Origin: an uncultured Coriobacteriaceae bacterium
Lineage (GTDB): Bacteria; Actinomycetota; Coriobacteriia; Coriobacteriales; Atopobiaceae
Assembly (NCBI GenBank): GCA_900549525.1
Contig: UWSJ01000024.1
Span: 1-22,726 of the forward strand
Length of the DNA stretch: 22,726 nt
Direction of reading: 5' to 3'
Shown here: positions 7,547 to 15,096 of the stretch, in pieces
Layout: the number at the start of each line of letters is the position of its first letter
How positions within the stretch are numbered: position 1 is the stretch's first letter
Notes under the pieces: model-generated
The model's database searches: none
Told to the model about the DNA's origin: nothing
What the model saw: the letters and a program-made list of their open reading frames with translations, nothing else
Translations under genes and position numbers: made by a program

Positions 7547-7591
7547 AAAAAACGCGCGGACGCGGAACCCGTGAAGGCCCGCGCCCGCGCG
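7547..7591 (-). terminator. Intrinsic terminator of the PTS operon
   Basis: On the minus strand a 13-bp GC stem (7591-7579 with 7565-7553, one G-U pair) with a 13-nt loop is followed directly by six U residues (7552-7547). It lies 22 bases after the IID stop codon, a textbook rho-independent terminator. Confidence 0.92.
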
Positions 7592-7613
7592 TCTCGAAAC
7601 GAACGCCCGGTGC

Positions 7614-8438
7614 TTAGTAGGACAGGCCCGGGTTGAAGACACCGAGGAGCACGCCCACGAGCGCGATGACCACGAGGATGAGCATGGTCACGACCGGGGT
7701 GAGCTTCTTCTTGGTCATGAGCCACCAGCACAGCAGCGTGAACAGGCACGGGAGCAGCTTGGGGAAGATGCCGTCGAGCGTGTCCTGGAAGGCGTTGCCG
7801 CCGGGGAGGACGAGGTCCTTGGAGAGCGTGATGCTCACCCAGGTAGCGGCGACGGCGCCGATGACCATGGTGCCCACCATGACGATGGAGTCACGAAGCG
7901 CGGTGGCCTTGGGGCCGACGAGGGCCTCGACGGCCTTGCCGCCGAGCTCGTAGCCCTGGTTGTAGGCGAAGCGCATGCCGAAGTACATGAGCGCGTTCCA
8001 CACGACGATGTAGAAGATCGCGCCGAGCGGGCTGCCGTCGCCGGAGAGGCCAAGGGCGATGCCGAGCAGGATGGGGATGAGCGTGCCGACGACGAGCGAG
8101 TCGCCAAGGCCGGCGAGCGGGCCCATGAGGCCGGCGCGGATGCCGTTGATGGCCTCGTCGGTGACGGGCTCACCGTTGGCGCGAGCCTCCTCGAGGCCGG
8201 CGGTGATGCCGACGACCATCGTGCCAACCTGCGGCTCGGTGTTGAAGAAGGCGCTGTAGGTCATGAGGGCCTTCTTCTGGTCCTCGGGGTCATCATAGAG
8301 TTCCTCGACCAGCGGTAGCATGGCGCTCAGGTAGCCGAAGGTCTGCATGTGCTCCTGCGAGAAGCAGGTGAGGTTGCCGTAGGCCCAGTTCCAGAACGAG
8401 CGGTTGAGGGCCTTCTTGGAGAGCTTCTTCTCAGCCAT
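7614..8438 (-). CDS. PTS mannose/fructose/sorbose family, IID component
   Basis: A 274-residue membrane component of the mannose-type sugar phosphotransferase system. The N-terminus (KKALNRSFWNWAYGNLTCFSQEHMQTFGY) and GIRAGLMGPLAGLGDSLVVGTLIPILLGIALGL are hallmarks of the EIID family, with further hydrophobic spans and a C-terminal helix ending NPGLSY. IID pairs with IIC to form the translocation channel. It begins 2 bases after the IIC stop, so the two are translationally coupled, and it is the last gene before the terminator at 7591-7547. The sugar cannot be told from the sequence. Confidence 0.96.
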   Translation of the reverse strand: MAEKKLSKKALNRSFWNWAYGNLTCFSQEHMQTFGYLSAMLPLVEELYDDPEDQKKALMTYSAFFNTEPQVGTMVVGITAGLEEARANGEPVTDEAINGIRAGLMGPLAGLGDSLVVGTLIPILLGIALGLSGDGSPLGAIFYIVVWNALMYFGMRFAYNQGYELGGKAVEALVGPKATALRDSIVMVGTMVIGAVAATWVSITLSKDLVLPGGNAFQDTLDGIFPKLLPCLFTLLCWWLMTKKKLTPVVTMLILVVIALVGVLLGVFNPGLSY

Positions 8439-8440
8439 GA

Positions 8441-9295
8441 TTAGATGTCCTCCTCCTCGTCATCGTCGCCAGAGGCAAGCGCGGCGCCGCCGCCGTTCTG
8501 CATGTCGATCTTGAGGGACTCAAGCTTGTAGTTGATGACCGCGAAGAAGCAGCCGATGAGGGCGGCGGCGATCAGGTTGACGCCCATGACGGCAGCGAGG
8601 ATGAAGCCGAAGAAGAACGTCAGGAAGTCGGTGGGCTTGGAGATGACCTGCTTGAGCAGGATGGCGATACCGACGGTGGGGAGCAGCGAGCCCACGGTGA
8701 ACAGGGTCTTCATGGCGACGCCGTCCATCGGGAGGTACTGCTTCATGAGGTCGACCATGCCGGCGCCACCGAGCGTGATGATGAACGTCGGGATGAAGGA
8801 GCAGAGGATGTGACCGATCCAGGGCAGACCGAAGTCAACGAGGTAGAGCTTCTTGAGGTCGCCCTTCTCGAGCCACTTCCAGCCCATGCCCTGCCAGACC
8901 AGGTTCACCGTGGCGGTGCCGTAGAACAGGACGGTGCCGAGCGTACCCACGGCGGCGCCGAGGGAGGCGGCGAGGCCGGCGGCCTCGGTGGAGGCGGGGT
9001 CGAGGCCCTGCGCCTTCACGGCGAGGATGGCGAGCGGGATGCCGATATAGGACACGGCGCGCACGTCGGCGGAGACGGTTCCGCCGGGGGTGACCAGCGC
9101 GATGTAGACGAGCTGAATCGAAGCGCCGATGAGGATGCCGGAGCGCACGTCGCCCATGATTAGGCCGACGACGAGGCCGGCGACAAGAGGACGACCGAGG
9201 GTGTAGTTACCAAAGGTCGTTCCGCCCATGCCTGGCATCGAGGACAGGCAGGCGAACAGCCCGAAGAGGGCTGCCTGGAACACGTTGATTCCCAT
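8441..9295 (-). CDS. PTS mannose/fructose/sorbose family, IIC component
   Basis: A 284-residue polytopic permease that carries the sugar across the membrane with IID. The family pattern is clear: MGINVFQAALFGLFACLSSMPGMGGTTFG at the start, then GRPLVAGLVVGLIMGDVRSGILIGASIQLVYIALVTPGGTVSAD. The ATG at 9295 is preferred because AAGGTGG lies about 5 bases upstream; a GTG three codons earlier has poor spacing. The protein ends in an unusual run of acidic residues (DDDEEEDI) similar to the tail of the IIA subunit. It is third in the IIA-IIB-IIC-IID order, after a 78-bp gap that contains a terminator-like hairpin. Confidence 0.96.
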   Translation of the reverse strand: MGINVFQAALFGLFACLSSMPGMGGTTFGNYTLGRPLVAGLVVGLIMGDVRSGILIGASIQLVYIALVTPGGTVSADVRAVSYIGIPLAILAVKAQGLDPASTEAAGLAASLGAAVGTLGTVLFYGTATVNLVWQGMGWKWLEKGDLKKLYLVDFGLPWIGHILCSFIPTFIITLGGAGMVDLMKQYLPMDGVAMKTLFTVGSLLPTVGIAILLKQVISKPTDFLTFFFGFILAAVMGVNLIAAALIGCFFAVINYKLESLKIDMQNGGGAALASGDDDEEEDI

Positions 9296-9320
9296 ACCTT
9301 CCACCTTCCAAAGTGGCTTG

Positions 9321-9362
9321 CAAAAACAACCCGGGCCTGACGATGCCCCACCGAGCCCGGGG
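9321..9362 (-). terminator. Terminator-like hairpin (attenuator) between IIB and IIC
   Basis: On the minus strand a CCCGGGC arm (9361-9355) pairs with GCCCGGG (9336-9330) across an 18-nt loop and is followed by UUGUUUUUG (9329-9321). This has the features of an intrinsic terminator but lies inside the operon, between the soluble IIB gene and the membrane IIC gene. Partial termination here would yield more IIA/IIB than IIC/IID. Confidence 0.6.
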
Positions 9363-9373
9363 AAGTACCGAAC

Positions 9374-9862
9374 TTAGAAGCCGAACTGGCCGCGGAACTT
9401 GGGCCACTCGCCGATGGACTTCTCCTTGAGAAGCGCGAACTCGACGGTGTAGCCAGCGTTGGTGATGTCCTCGAGGGCCTGGGCCTCTTCCTGCGTGATG
9501 GACTGGTTGTTGCCCAGCTTGGTGGCGCCCGGACGGTCGTTGCAGGGACCCACGATGACACGGTCCATGCCCGGCTTGAAGCCCATGTCCACCAGGATCT
9601 TCTTCATGTCCTGCGGGTTCTTGGTAATCAGGAAGTAGCGATCCTTGGAGTCGAGCACCTTCTGCTGGACGTCCTTAAAGTGGTCGAGCGTCCACACGAA
9701 GGTCTTCTTGTCGGAGGCGCTCTTATAGGCCTGCTTGAGGATCGGGTCGGAGGCGGCGGCGTCGTTCACGGCGATGAGGCCGTCGCAGGGGTACTCGAGC
9801 GACCAGCGGGTGACGGTCTGGCCGTGGATCATGCGGTCGTCGATGCGGATGAAGCTAACCAT
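9374..9862 (-). CDS. PTS mannose/fructose/sorbose family, IIB component
   Basis: A 162-residue cytoplasmic phosphotransfer protein. The N-terminal MVSFIRIDDRMIHGQTVTRW contains the conserved RIDxRxIHGQ motif with phosphorylated histidine at residue 13, the usual site in IIB of the mannose family. The rest has the IIB-sorbose fold pattern (VNDAAASDPILKQAYKSA, MGFKPGMDRVIVG). It accepts phosphate from IIA and passes it to the incoming sugar bound by IIC/IID. The Shine-Dalgarno AAAGGA is spaced rather far from the ATG (about 9 bases). It follows IIA by 59 bp and is second in the operon. Confidence 0.96.
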   Translation of the reverse strand: MVSFIRIDDRMIHGQTVTRWSLEYPCDGLIAVNDAAASDPILKQAYKSASDKKTFVWTLDHFKDVQQKVLDSKDRYFLITKNPQDMKKILVDMGFKPGMDRVIVGPCNDRPGATKLGNNQSITQEEAQALEDITNAGYTVEFALLKEKSIGEWPKFRGQFGF

Positions 9863-9921
9863 GTGATCATTCCTTTCAGAGGGCCGCCCGCCTGGAAGAC
9901 GTCGCGACCGACCAGATTGAC

Positions 9922-10359
9922 CTAGATGTCGTCCTCGTCGTCGCCGGACTCGTCGGCCACCTCGAGCTCCATCTCGCGGGCGGCCTCGCGGGCCTCGGAG
10001 ACCATGGCGGCCTTGAGGCTGGGGAGGTCGGTGGTCTGGAGCTGCATGAGCGCCGTGAGCGCCATGGGCAGGTTGGCGCCGCCGAAGGCGCTCGTCTTGG
10101 CGAGCAGGCCCTTGTCTGACAGCACCTTGAGGGCGTTGGTGAGCGGCGAGCCGCCGATGATGTCACCGAGCACGAGCACCTCGTCGTCGGCACCGATGAC
10201 CTCGACGACCTTCTTGAGGTTCTCGACGTACTCGTCTGCGCCCATGCCGTCCTTGAGACTGCAGCTCAGGACGTCCTCCCTGGCACCGCCCAGCATGTCG
10301 AGAACGCTGTGCAGGCCGGGCGCGAAGGTTCCGTGGCTCACGAGAAGCAGATACCTCAT
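9922..10359 (-). CDS. PTS mannose family, IIA component
   Basis: A 145-residue cytoplasmic protein that takes phosphate from HPr. The start MRYLLLVSHGTFAPGLHSVLDML is typical of the EIIA-Man fold, with the phosphorylated histidine at residue 9, and VLGDIIGGSPLTNAL is the second family signature. GGAGG lies 6 bases before the ATG; 19 more upstream codons are open but lack family similarity. The C-terminus is strongly acidic (ESGDDEDDI), echoing the tail of IIC. It is the first gene of the operon, following a 331-bp non-coding region rich in palindromes. Confidence 0.95.
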   Translation of the reverse strand: MRYLLLVSHGTFAPGLHSVLDMLGGAREDVLSCSLKDGMGADEYVENLKKVVEVIGADDEVLVLGDIIGGSPLTNALKVLSDKGLLAKTSAFGGANLPMALTALMQLQTTDLPSLKAAMVSEAREAAREMELEVADESGDDEDDI

Positions 10360-10435
10360 TGGCCCTCCTTCCATGTCCGCGCGCACCGCGCGCATCTCAA
10401 CGACCGCGCGCCGCACACGTGCGAGTGCGCCCTCC

Positions 10436-10491
10436 GCCCCACCCCGTGGGGCCGCGAGGAGTTCGTACGAATTTGATTGTTAGCGTCAACT
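10436..10491 (-). promoter_or_regulatory. Candidate promoter/operator region of the PTS operon
   Basis: Three elements lie upstream of IIA on the minus strand. TGTTAGCGTCAACT at 10478-10491 resembles LacI-type operators (12 of 14 matches to TGTTAGCGCTAACA) and contains a TTGACG -35-like hexamer (10489-10484). A perfect palindrome TTCGTACGAA lies at 10462-10471, where a -10 would be expected; no good -10 hexamer is visible. A 7-bp stem with a 3-nt loop (10436-10452) then begins the GC-rich leader. The set looks regulatory; the exact promoter is unproven. Confidence 0.4.
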
Positions 10492-10588
10492 ATTTCGATG
10501 CAAAACCATTGGGGGCGAGCGGCTTCGATTCGTCGGCGAACGACATGGATTGCATATTGAACGGTATTCGACAGCCGCCAGGGCGCTC

Positions 10589-10614
10589 GAATCTGCCTTT
10601 GGCCGAGCAGATTC
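10589..10614. repeat. Perfect 8-bp inverted repeat between HAD gene and PTS operon
   Basis: GAATCTGC (10589-10596) and GCAGATTC (10607-10614) are perfect inverted copies with a 10-nt spacer. It could be a protein-binding site or a hairpin in the read-through transcript of the HAD gene; no U-run follows on either strand. Confidence 0.4.
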
Positions 10615-10625
10615 TGGGCGTTTGA

Positions 10626-10648
10626 TGTGGGGCGATACATGCCCCGCA
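10626..10648 (-). terminator. Hairpin after the HAD phosphatase gene
   Basis: An 8-bp stem (10648-10641 with 10633-10626, one G-U pair) with a 7-nt loop lies 42 bases past the HAD stop codon on the minus strand. It lacks a U-run, so termination is only suggested by position and stability. Confidence 0.3.
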
Positions 10649-10690
10649 CGCGGTTTTGCGCGCTGATGCCGGAGTGTGGGGCGGCGGATA

Positions 10691-11527
10691 CTACCCGAGC
10701 AGCCGCTCCAGCTCGGCGGCGAGCCCGTTCTCGTCGTTGGTGAGCCGCGTCACGTGACGCGCGTGCGAACGCACCCACTCGTCGGCGTTGGCCATCGCGT
10801 AGCTCTCGGGAACGGCAGCGAGCATCTCCACGTCGTTGTGGCCGTCGCCAAACGCCATGGCCTGCGACACGTCGAGCCCGAAGTGGCGGCACATCACCGC
10901 GACGCCCTCCGCCTTGCTCACCCCGCCCGCCATGATCTCGCAGAGGATGGGCGACGAAAGCACCACCGTGAGGTCCGGGAGCTCGGCCGCGAGACGGTCG
11001 TGCACGACTGCGATGCGCTCGGGCTCGCCAACGAGCAGCAGCTTGTGCACGCCGCCAGCCTCCGCAAAGGCCTGCTCGACGGGGGCTTCCGCGCTCTCGC
11101 AGCCCACGATGCGCTCCTCGTTGGCCACGCGCGGGTCATGGCGGTCGTCAACGGCCCAAACATGGTAGCCGTACGTCATGCAGCACACGTCGGGAGCCAC
11201 CTCGGACACGATGCGCCTCGTCTCGAGCGCCCGCGCGAGCGGGATGGGACGGCTCAGCAGCTCGTTGCCGTCCTCGTCGAGCGCGTAGGCGCCGCTGTAG
11301 CACACAAGCGGCCCGGAGAAGCCAAGGGCTCGCTGGATGGGATGGAGTGCCTCGGGCATGCGGGCGCTCACGAGCACGAAGGGAATGCCTGCCTCCCCCA
11401 GGCGCGCAATGGCGGGCGCGGAGGCGGGGATGGGCCGATGCTCACCGTCGAGGAGTGTCCCGTCCACGTCGGTGAACACGATGCGGCACCCATTCGAAAG
11501 GGACGGCCTTGCTGCGCTGCGGTCCAT
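10691..11527 (-). CDS. Cof-type HAD-IIB family phosphatase
   Basis: A 278-residue haloacid-dehalogenase-fold hydrolase. Motif I is FTDVDGTLLDG with the nucleophile and acid/base aspartates at 20 and 22, motif II is LVSAR near 54, motif III is the lysine in GVSKAEGV near 205, and motif IV is GDGHND at 227-232. The C2B cap lies between motifs II and III. Members hydrolyse sugar phosphates, flavin or pyridoxal phosphates; the substrate cannot be read here. AGGAG lies 6 bases before the ATG. It stands upstream of the PTS operon on the same strand, separated by 331 bp, so a role in sugar-phosphate turnover is possible. Confidence 0.93.
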   Translation of the reverse strand: MDRSAARPSLSNGCRIVFTDVDGTLLDGEHRPIPASAPAIARLGEAGIPFVLVSARMPEALHPIQRALGFSGPLVCYSGAYALDEDGNELLSRPIPLARALETRRIVSEVAPDVCCMTYGYHVWAVDDRHDPRVANEERIVGCESAEAPVEQAFAEAGGVHKLLLVGEPERIAVVHDRLAAELPDLTVVLSSPILCEIMAGGVSKAEGVAVMCRHFGLDVSQAMAFGDGHNDVEMLAAVPESYAMANADEWVRSHARHVTRLTNDENGLAAELERLLG

Positions 11528-11571
11528 AGGGGCTCCTCTCGATCGACGGCCTCTCTCGTCGACTTCTCCAT

Positions 11572-11597
11572 AGTGTAGCCAAGGTACCGCACGTACC
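11572..11597 (-). promoter_or_regulatory. Candidate -10 and inverted repeat upstream of the HAD gene
   Basis: TACACT (11577-11572, minus strand) is a plausible -10 for the HAD gene at 11527. Just upstream, GGTAC-N5-GTACC (11583-11597) is a perfect 5-bp-arm inverted repeat in the -35 to -10 interval, where a regulator could act. No TTGACA-like box was found. Confidence 0.3.
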
Positions 11598-11637
11598 CCA
11601 CCTTGCCCGCCCCCGCATCAGCCGAGATGGCAAACGA

Positions 11638-11675
11638 TTGCGTAGGTCATAGTTTATTTCTATGCATATAGATAG
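11638..11675 (+). promoter_or_regulatory. AT-rich candidate promoter region of metE
   Basis: This is the only AT-rich stretch ahead of metE. TTGCGT (11638-11643) and TATGCA (11661-11666) are spaced 17 bp; TATAGA at 11667-11672 is an alternative -10. The segment TCTAT-N4-ATAGA (11659-11672) is an inverted repeat that could bind a regulator. The roughly 100-nt leader shows no SAM or cobalamin riboswitch that I can recognise. Confidence 0.3.
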
Positions 11676-11769
11676 CGACAAAGAGTTATCCGATGCGTGA
11701 GCCCGCGTGGTACAAATCGCCCAACAAGGCGCCCGAACAGGCACCCAACCACAACCGAAAGGCATCGCC

Positions 11770-14148
11770 ATGCAGACCTCAGTCGTCGGCTATCCAAGGA
11801 TCGGCAAGCTTCGCGAGCTCAAGTTTGCCGAGGAGAAGTACTTCAAGGGCAACCTCACCGAAACCCAGCTCCTTCAGGTCGCCTCCGACCTGCGCGTCGA
11901 GCACTGGCACACGCAGGACAGCGCCGGCATCGACCTCGTCCCCTCCAACGACTTCTCGTTCTACGACACCACGCTCGACACCGCCGCGCTGCTCAATATC
12001 GTTCCACGCCGCTATCGCGAGTTGGGTCTCTCCCCGCTCGACACGTACTTCGCCATGGCCCGCGGGTACCAAGGGCCGGCCGGCGACGTGAAGGCGCTCG
12101 CCATGAAGAAGTGGTTCAACACCAACTACCACTACACCGTCCCCGAGATTGACGACGACACGCAGATCCGCCTCGTGGGCGAGAAGCCCTTCGAGGAGTT
12201 CGCCGAGGCCCGCTCCTTCGGATTCGACCCCAAGACGGTGTTGCTTGGCCCCGTCACCCTGCTCAAGCTCGCCCGCTTCACCGGCACCCGTGCCATCGAG
12301 GACGTCTGGGAGGACGTGGCCGAGGCGTACGCCGCCACCGTCGCCCATCTCGGGCACATGGGAGCTCCCTGGCTCCAGCTCGACGAGCCCTGGCTCGTGC
12401 GCGACCTCACCGACGCCGACCTCGACCTCGTCCGACGCGTCTACGAGCGCGTGCTGGCAAACACCGGCACGGTGAAGGTGCTGCTCCAGACCTACTTCGG
12501 CGACGTCCGCGACTGCTACGAGCTGCTGTGCGAGCTGCCCTTCGACGCCATCGGCCTCGACTTCGTGGAGGGCACCCGCTCGCTCGAGCTCGTTCGCAAG
12601 CACGGCTTCCCCGCGAACAAGCTGCTGGTGGCAGGCCTCGTGAACGGCAAGAACATCTGGCGCAACCACTACGGTCACACGGCCGACGTGGTGGAGGAGC
12701 TGCGTGAAACGGGCGCCGAGGTGGTGCTCTCAACGAGCTGCTCGCTGCTGCACGTGCCGTACACGCTTGAGAACGAGACCAGGCTCAAGCCGGAGTACGC
12801 CGCCCACTTCGCCTTCGCGCACGAGAAGCTCGCCGAGCTTGCTGAGCTCGCGACGCTGCTCGATGAGGGCAACCCGCGCGCCACCGAGGCCTTCCGCGCC
12901 AACGCGGCGCTCATCGCCGGCCGACCCGACAAGGACGATTCCGCCGTCCAGGCCCGCGTCGCCGCCATCAAGCCCGAGGACCACACTCGCCTGCCAAAGC
13001 GCGCCGAGCGCGAGCGCATCCAAAAGGCCGAGTTTGGCCTGCCGCGCTTCCCCAGCACCACCATCGGCTCCTTCCCCCAGACACGCGAGGTGCGCGCCGA
13101 GCGCAAGGCCTACCGAAAGGGCGAGGTCACCGAGGATGCCTACGAGCAGTTCCTGCGCGACAAGATTGCCTCATGCGTCCGCTTTCAGGAGGAGGTGGGG
13201 CTCGACGTCCTCGTACACGGCGAGTTCGAGCGCAACGACATGGTGGAGTACTTCGGCGAGCAGCTCTCCGGATTCCTCTTCACCGAGAAGGCCTGGGTAC
13301 AGAGCTACGGCACCCGCTGCGTGAAGCCGCCCATCATCTGGGGAGACGTAAGCCGTCCTCACCCGATGACCGTGGCCTGGTCAGCCTACGCGCAGAGCCT
13401 CACCAAAAAGCCGATGAAGGGCATGCTCACCGGCCCTGTCACGATCCTCAACTGGTCGTTCCCGCGCGAGGACATCTCCCGCGAGGAGTCCACGAAGCAG
13501 ATTGCCCTCGCCATCCGCGACGAGGTGCTCGACCTCGAGGCTGCGGGCATCAAGGTGATCCAGGTCGACGAGGCGGCCCTGCGCGAGAAGCTGCCGCTGC
13601 GCAAGAGTGACTGGTTTAGCGAGTACCTCGACTGGGCCATCCCGGCCTTCCGCCTCGTCCACAGCGGCCTCAAGGCCCAGACGCAGCTGCACACGCACAT
13701 GTGCTACTCGGAGTTCACCGACATCATCAAGGCCATCGATGCCATGGACGCCGACGTCATCACCTTTGAGGCGAGCAGAAGCGACCTCCAGATCCTTGAC
13801 TCGCTCGCCGAGAACCACTTCGAGACGGAGGTGGGGCCGGGCGTCTACGACATCCACTCCCCGCGCGTGCCCTCGACCGAGGAGATCCTCGAGACGCTTC
13901 GGCGCATCCTCCGCAAGGTCTCGCCGGACAAGCTCTGGGTGAACCCCGACTGCGGTCTCAAGACCCGCGGCGAGGCGGAGACGAAGCCGAGCCTCGAGCA
14001 CATGGTCGCCGCAGCGCGCCAGCTGCGCGAGGAGGTCGCCGCGGGCACCGTGTGCGTATATGACGCGACGTCTGGCACGGCTGCCGCGCACGGCCATGAC
14101 CACGGCGACGGCGCCTGCCCGTGCTGCTCCACGAACGGGGCAGAGTAA
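11770..14148 (+). CDS. metE: Cobalamin-independent methionine synthase
   Basis: 5-methyltetrahydropteroyltriglutamate-homocysteine methyltransferase, the last step of methionine synthesis without vitamin B12. The 792-residue product has both TIM-barrel halves: the N-terminal domain from GYPRIGKLRELKFA and the catalytic C-terminal half from FPSTTIGSFPQTREVR. Zinc ligands are at H643 and C645 (HTHMCYSEF), E667 (ITFEASR) and C728 (NPDCGLKTR), offset by two from E. coli. The frame opens 21 codons upstream, but AAAGG before the ATG at 11770 and the family start MQTSVVGYPRIG fix the start. The last 20 or so residues are a His/Cys-rich tail (HGHDHGDGACPCC) beyond the catalytic fold. The stop overlaps the metF start by one base. 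Confidence 0.98.
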   Translation: MQTSVVGYPRIGKLRELKFAEEKYFKGNLTETQLLQVASDLRVEHWHTQDSAGIDLVPSNDFSFYDTTLDTAALLNIVPRRYRELGLSPLDTYFAMARGYQGPAGDVKALAMKKWFNTNYHYTVPEIDDDTQIRLVGEKPFEEFAEARSFGFDPKTVLLGPVTLLKLARFTGTRAIEDVWEDVAEAYAATVAHLGHMGAPWLQLDEPWLVRDLTDADLDLVRRVYERVLANTGTVKVLLQTYFGDVRDCYELLCELPFDAIGLDFVEGTRSLELVRKHGFPANKLLVAGLVNGKNIWRNHYGHTADVVEELRETGAEVVLSTSCSLLHVPYTLENETRLKPEYAAHFAFAHEKLAELAELATLLDEGNPRATEAFRANAALIAGRPDKDDSAVQARVAAIKPEDHTRLPKRAERERIQKAEFGLPRFPSTTIGSFPQTREVRAERKAYRKGEVTEDAYEQFLRDKIASCVRFQEEVGLDVLVHGEFERNDMVEYFGEQLSGFLFTEKAWVQSYGTRCVKPPIIWGDVSRPHPMTVAWSAYAQSLTKKPMKGMLTGPVTILNWSFPREDISREESTKQIALAIRDEVLDLEAAGIKVIQVDEAALREKLPLRKSDWFSEYLDWAIPAFRLVHSGLKAQTQLHTHMCYSEFTDIIKAIDAMDADVITFEASRSDLQILDSLAENHFETEVGPGVYDIHSPRVPSTEEILETLRRILRKVSPDKLWVNPDCGLKTRGEAETKPSLEHMVAAARQLREEVAAGTVCVYDATSGTAAAHGHDHGDGACPCCSTNGAE

Positions 14149-15014
14149 TGCAAGCCCCGCGCGTCGACACGATCTTCGCGAGCCGCACGCGGCCGCTGTC
14201 GTTCGAGATCTTCCCGCCCAAGGGCGACCTCACCGTCGAGCAAGCGCGTGAGGTCGTGGCGGGGCTCGCCCCGCTGCGCCCGGACTTCGTGAGCGTCACG
14301 TGCTCGGCCGGCGGCTCGGGCAACGCGAGCGGCACGACCGCCGTGGCAGCGATGGTGCAGGACGAGTTCGGCATCCCGGCAGTGGCCCACCTCACCTGCC
14401 GGGGGCTCACCCACGAGTCGCTCGCCAAGCGCACGCAGGAGCTCAAGGACGCCGGCATCGTCAACGTGCTGGCGCTCCGCGGCGACCCCGTCCCCGGCGA
14501 GCCCGAACCTGTCGGCGACTATGGGCACGCGAGCGACGTCATCCCGGAGCTCGTGGACGCCGGGTTCTGCGTGGGGGCCGCCGCCTATCCCGAGGGACAC
14601 ATCGGCTGCGTTGACCTCGCCGACGACGTACGCCGCCTGCGCGAGAAGCAGGACGCGGGCGCGAGCTTCTTCGTCACGCAGCTGTGCTTCGACGACGAGG
14701 CTATCTTCCGCTTCCTCGAGAAGTGTCGACGCGGAGGCATCACGGTACCCATTACCTGCGGCATCATGCCCTTCATGAGCAAGGCGCAGCTGTCGCGGAT
14801 GGTGTTCATGTGCGCCGCGTCGCTCCCCTCCCCCGTGATCCGGCTGCTCGCCCGCCACGAGGACGACCCGGAGGCCCTGCGCGCCGCTGGCGTAGACTAT
14901 GCCGTGGAGCAGCTGCTCGACCTGTCGCGTTTCGGAGTGAGCGGCCTGCACCTGTACACCATGAACAAGCCCGCCGTAGCCCGCGCCTGCGTGGAGAGAA
15001 TCCACCGCAGGTAG
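14148..15014 (+). CDS. metF: Methylenetetrahydrofolate reductase
   Basis: 5,10-methylenetetrahydrofolate reductase supplies the methyl-THF used by MetE. The 288-residue TIM-barrel flavoprotein shows the N-terminal PLSFEIFPPKG with the catalytic glutamate at residue 20, DFVSVTCSAGGSG, HLTCRG, the LALRGDP loop and the folate-site segment FFVTQLCFD. The start ATG overlaps the metE stop (TAATG), so the two are translationally coupled and form a metEF operon. Nine more upstream codons are open but lie inside metE. An 83-bp gap with a GC-rich, interrupted hairpin separates it from the dehydrogenase gene that follows. Confidence 0.97.
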   Translation: MQAPRVDTIFASRTRPLSFEIFPPKGDLTVEQAREVVAGLAPLRPDFVSVTCSAGGSGNASGTTAVAAMVQDEFGIPAVAHLTCRGLTHESLAKRTQELKDAGIVNVLALRGDPVPGEPEPVGDYGHASDVIPELVDAGFCVGAAAYPEGHIGCVDLADDVRRLREKQDAGASFFVTQLCFDDEAIFRFLEKCRRGGITVPITCGIMPFMSKAQLSRMVFMCAASLPSPVIRLLARHEDDPEALRAAGVDYAVEQLLDLSRFGVSGLHLYTMNKPAVARACVERIHRR

Positions 15015-15096
15015 AGCGGAAGCACAGAAGGCGTCGCGTGCCCGTCAGCCCTTCCAGGGCCTGGCGGGTGCACCGGCGCACGCCAGAGGAGGCACC

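Noticed and set aside
11678..11769. SAM or cobalamin riboswitch in the metE leader
   Set aside because: The leader is only about 100 nt, and I could not find a conserved riboswitch core or an anti-terminator/terminator pair.
13845..15005. Minus-strand open frame of 386 codons opposite metF
   Set aside because: Antisense shadow; metE and metF on the plus strand are unambiguous.
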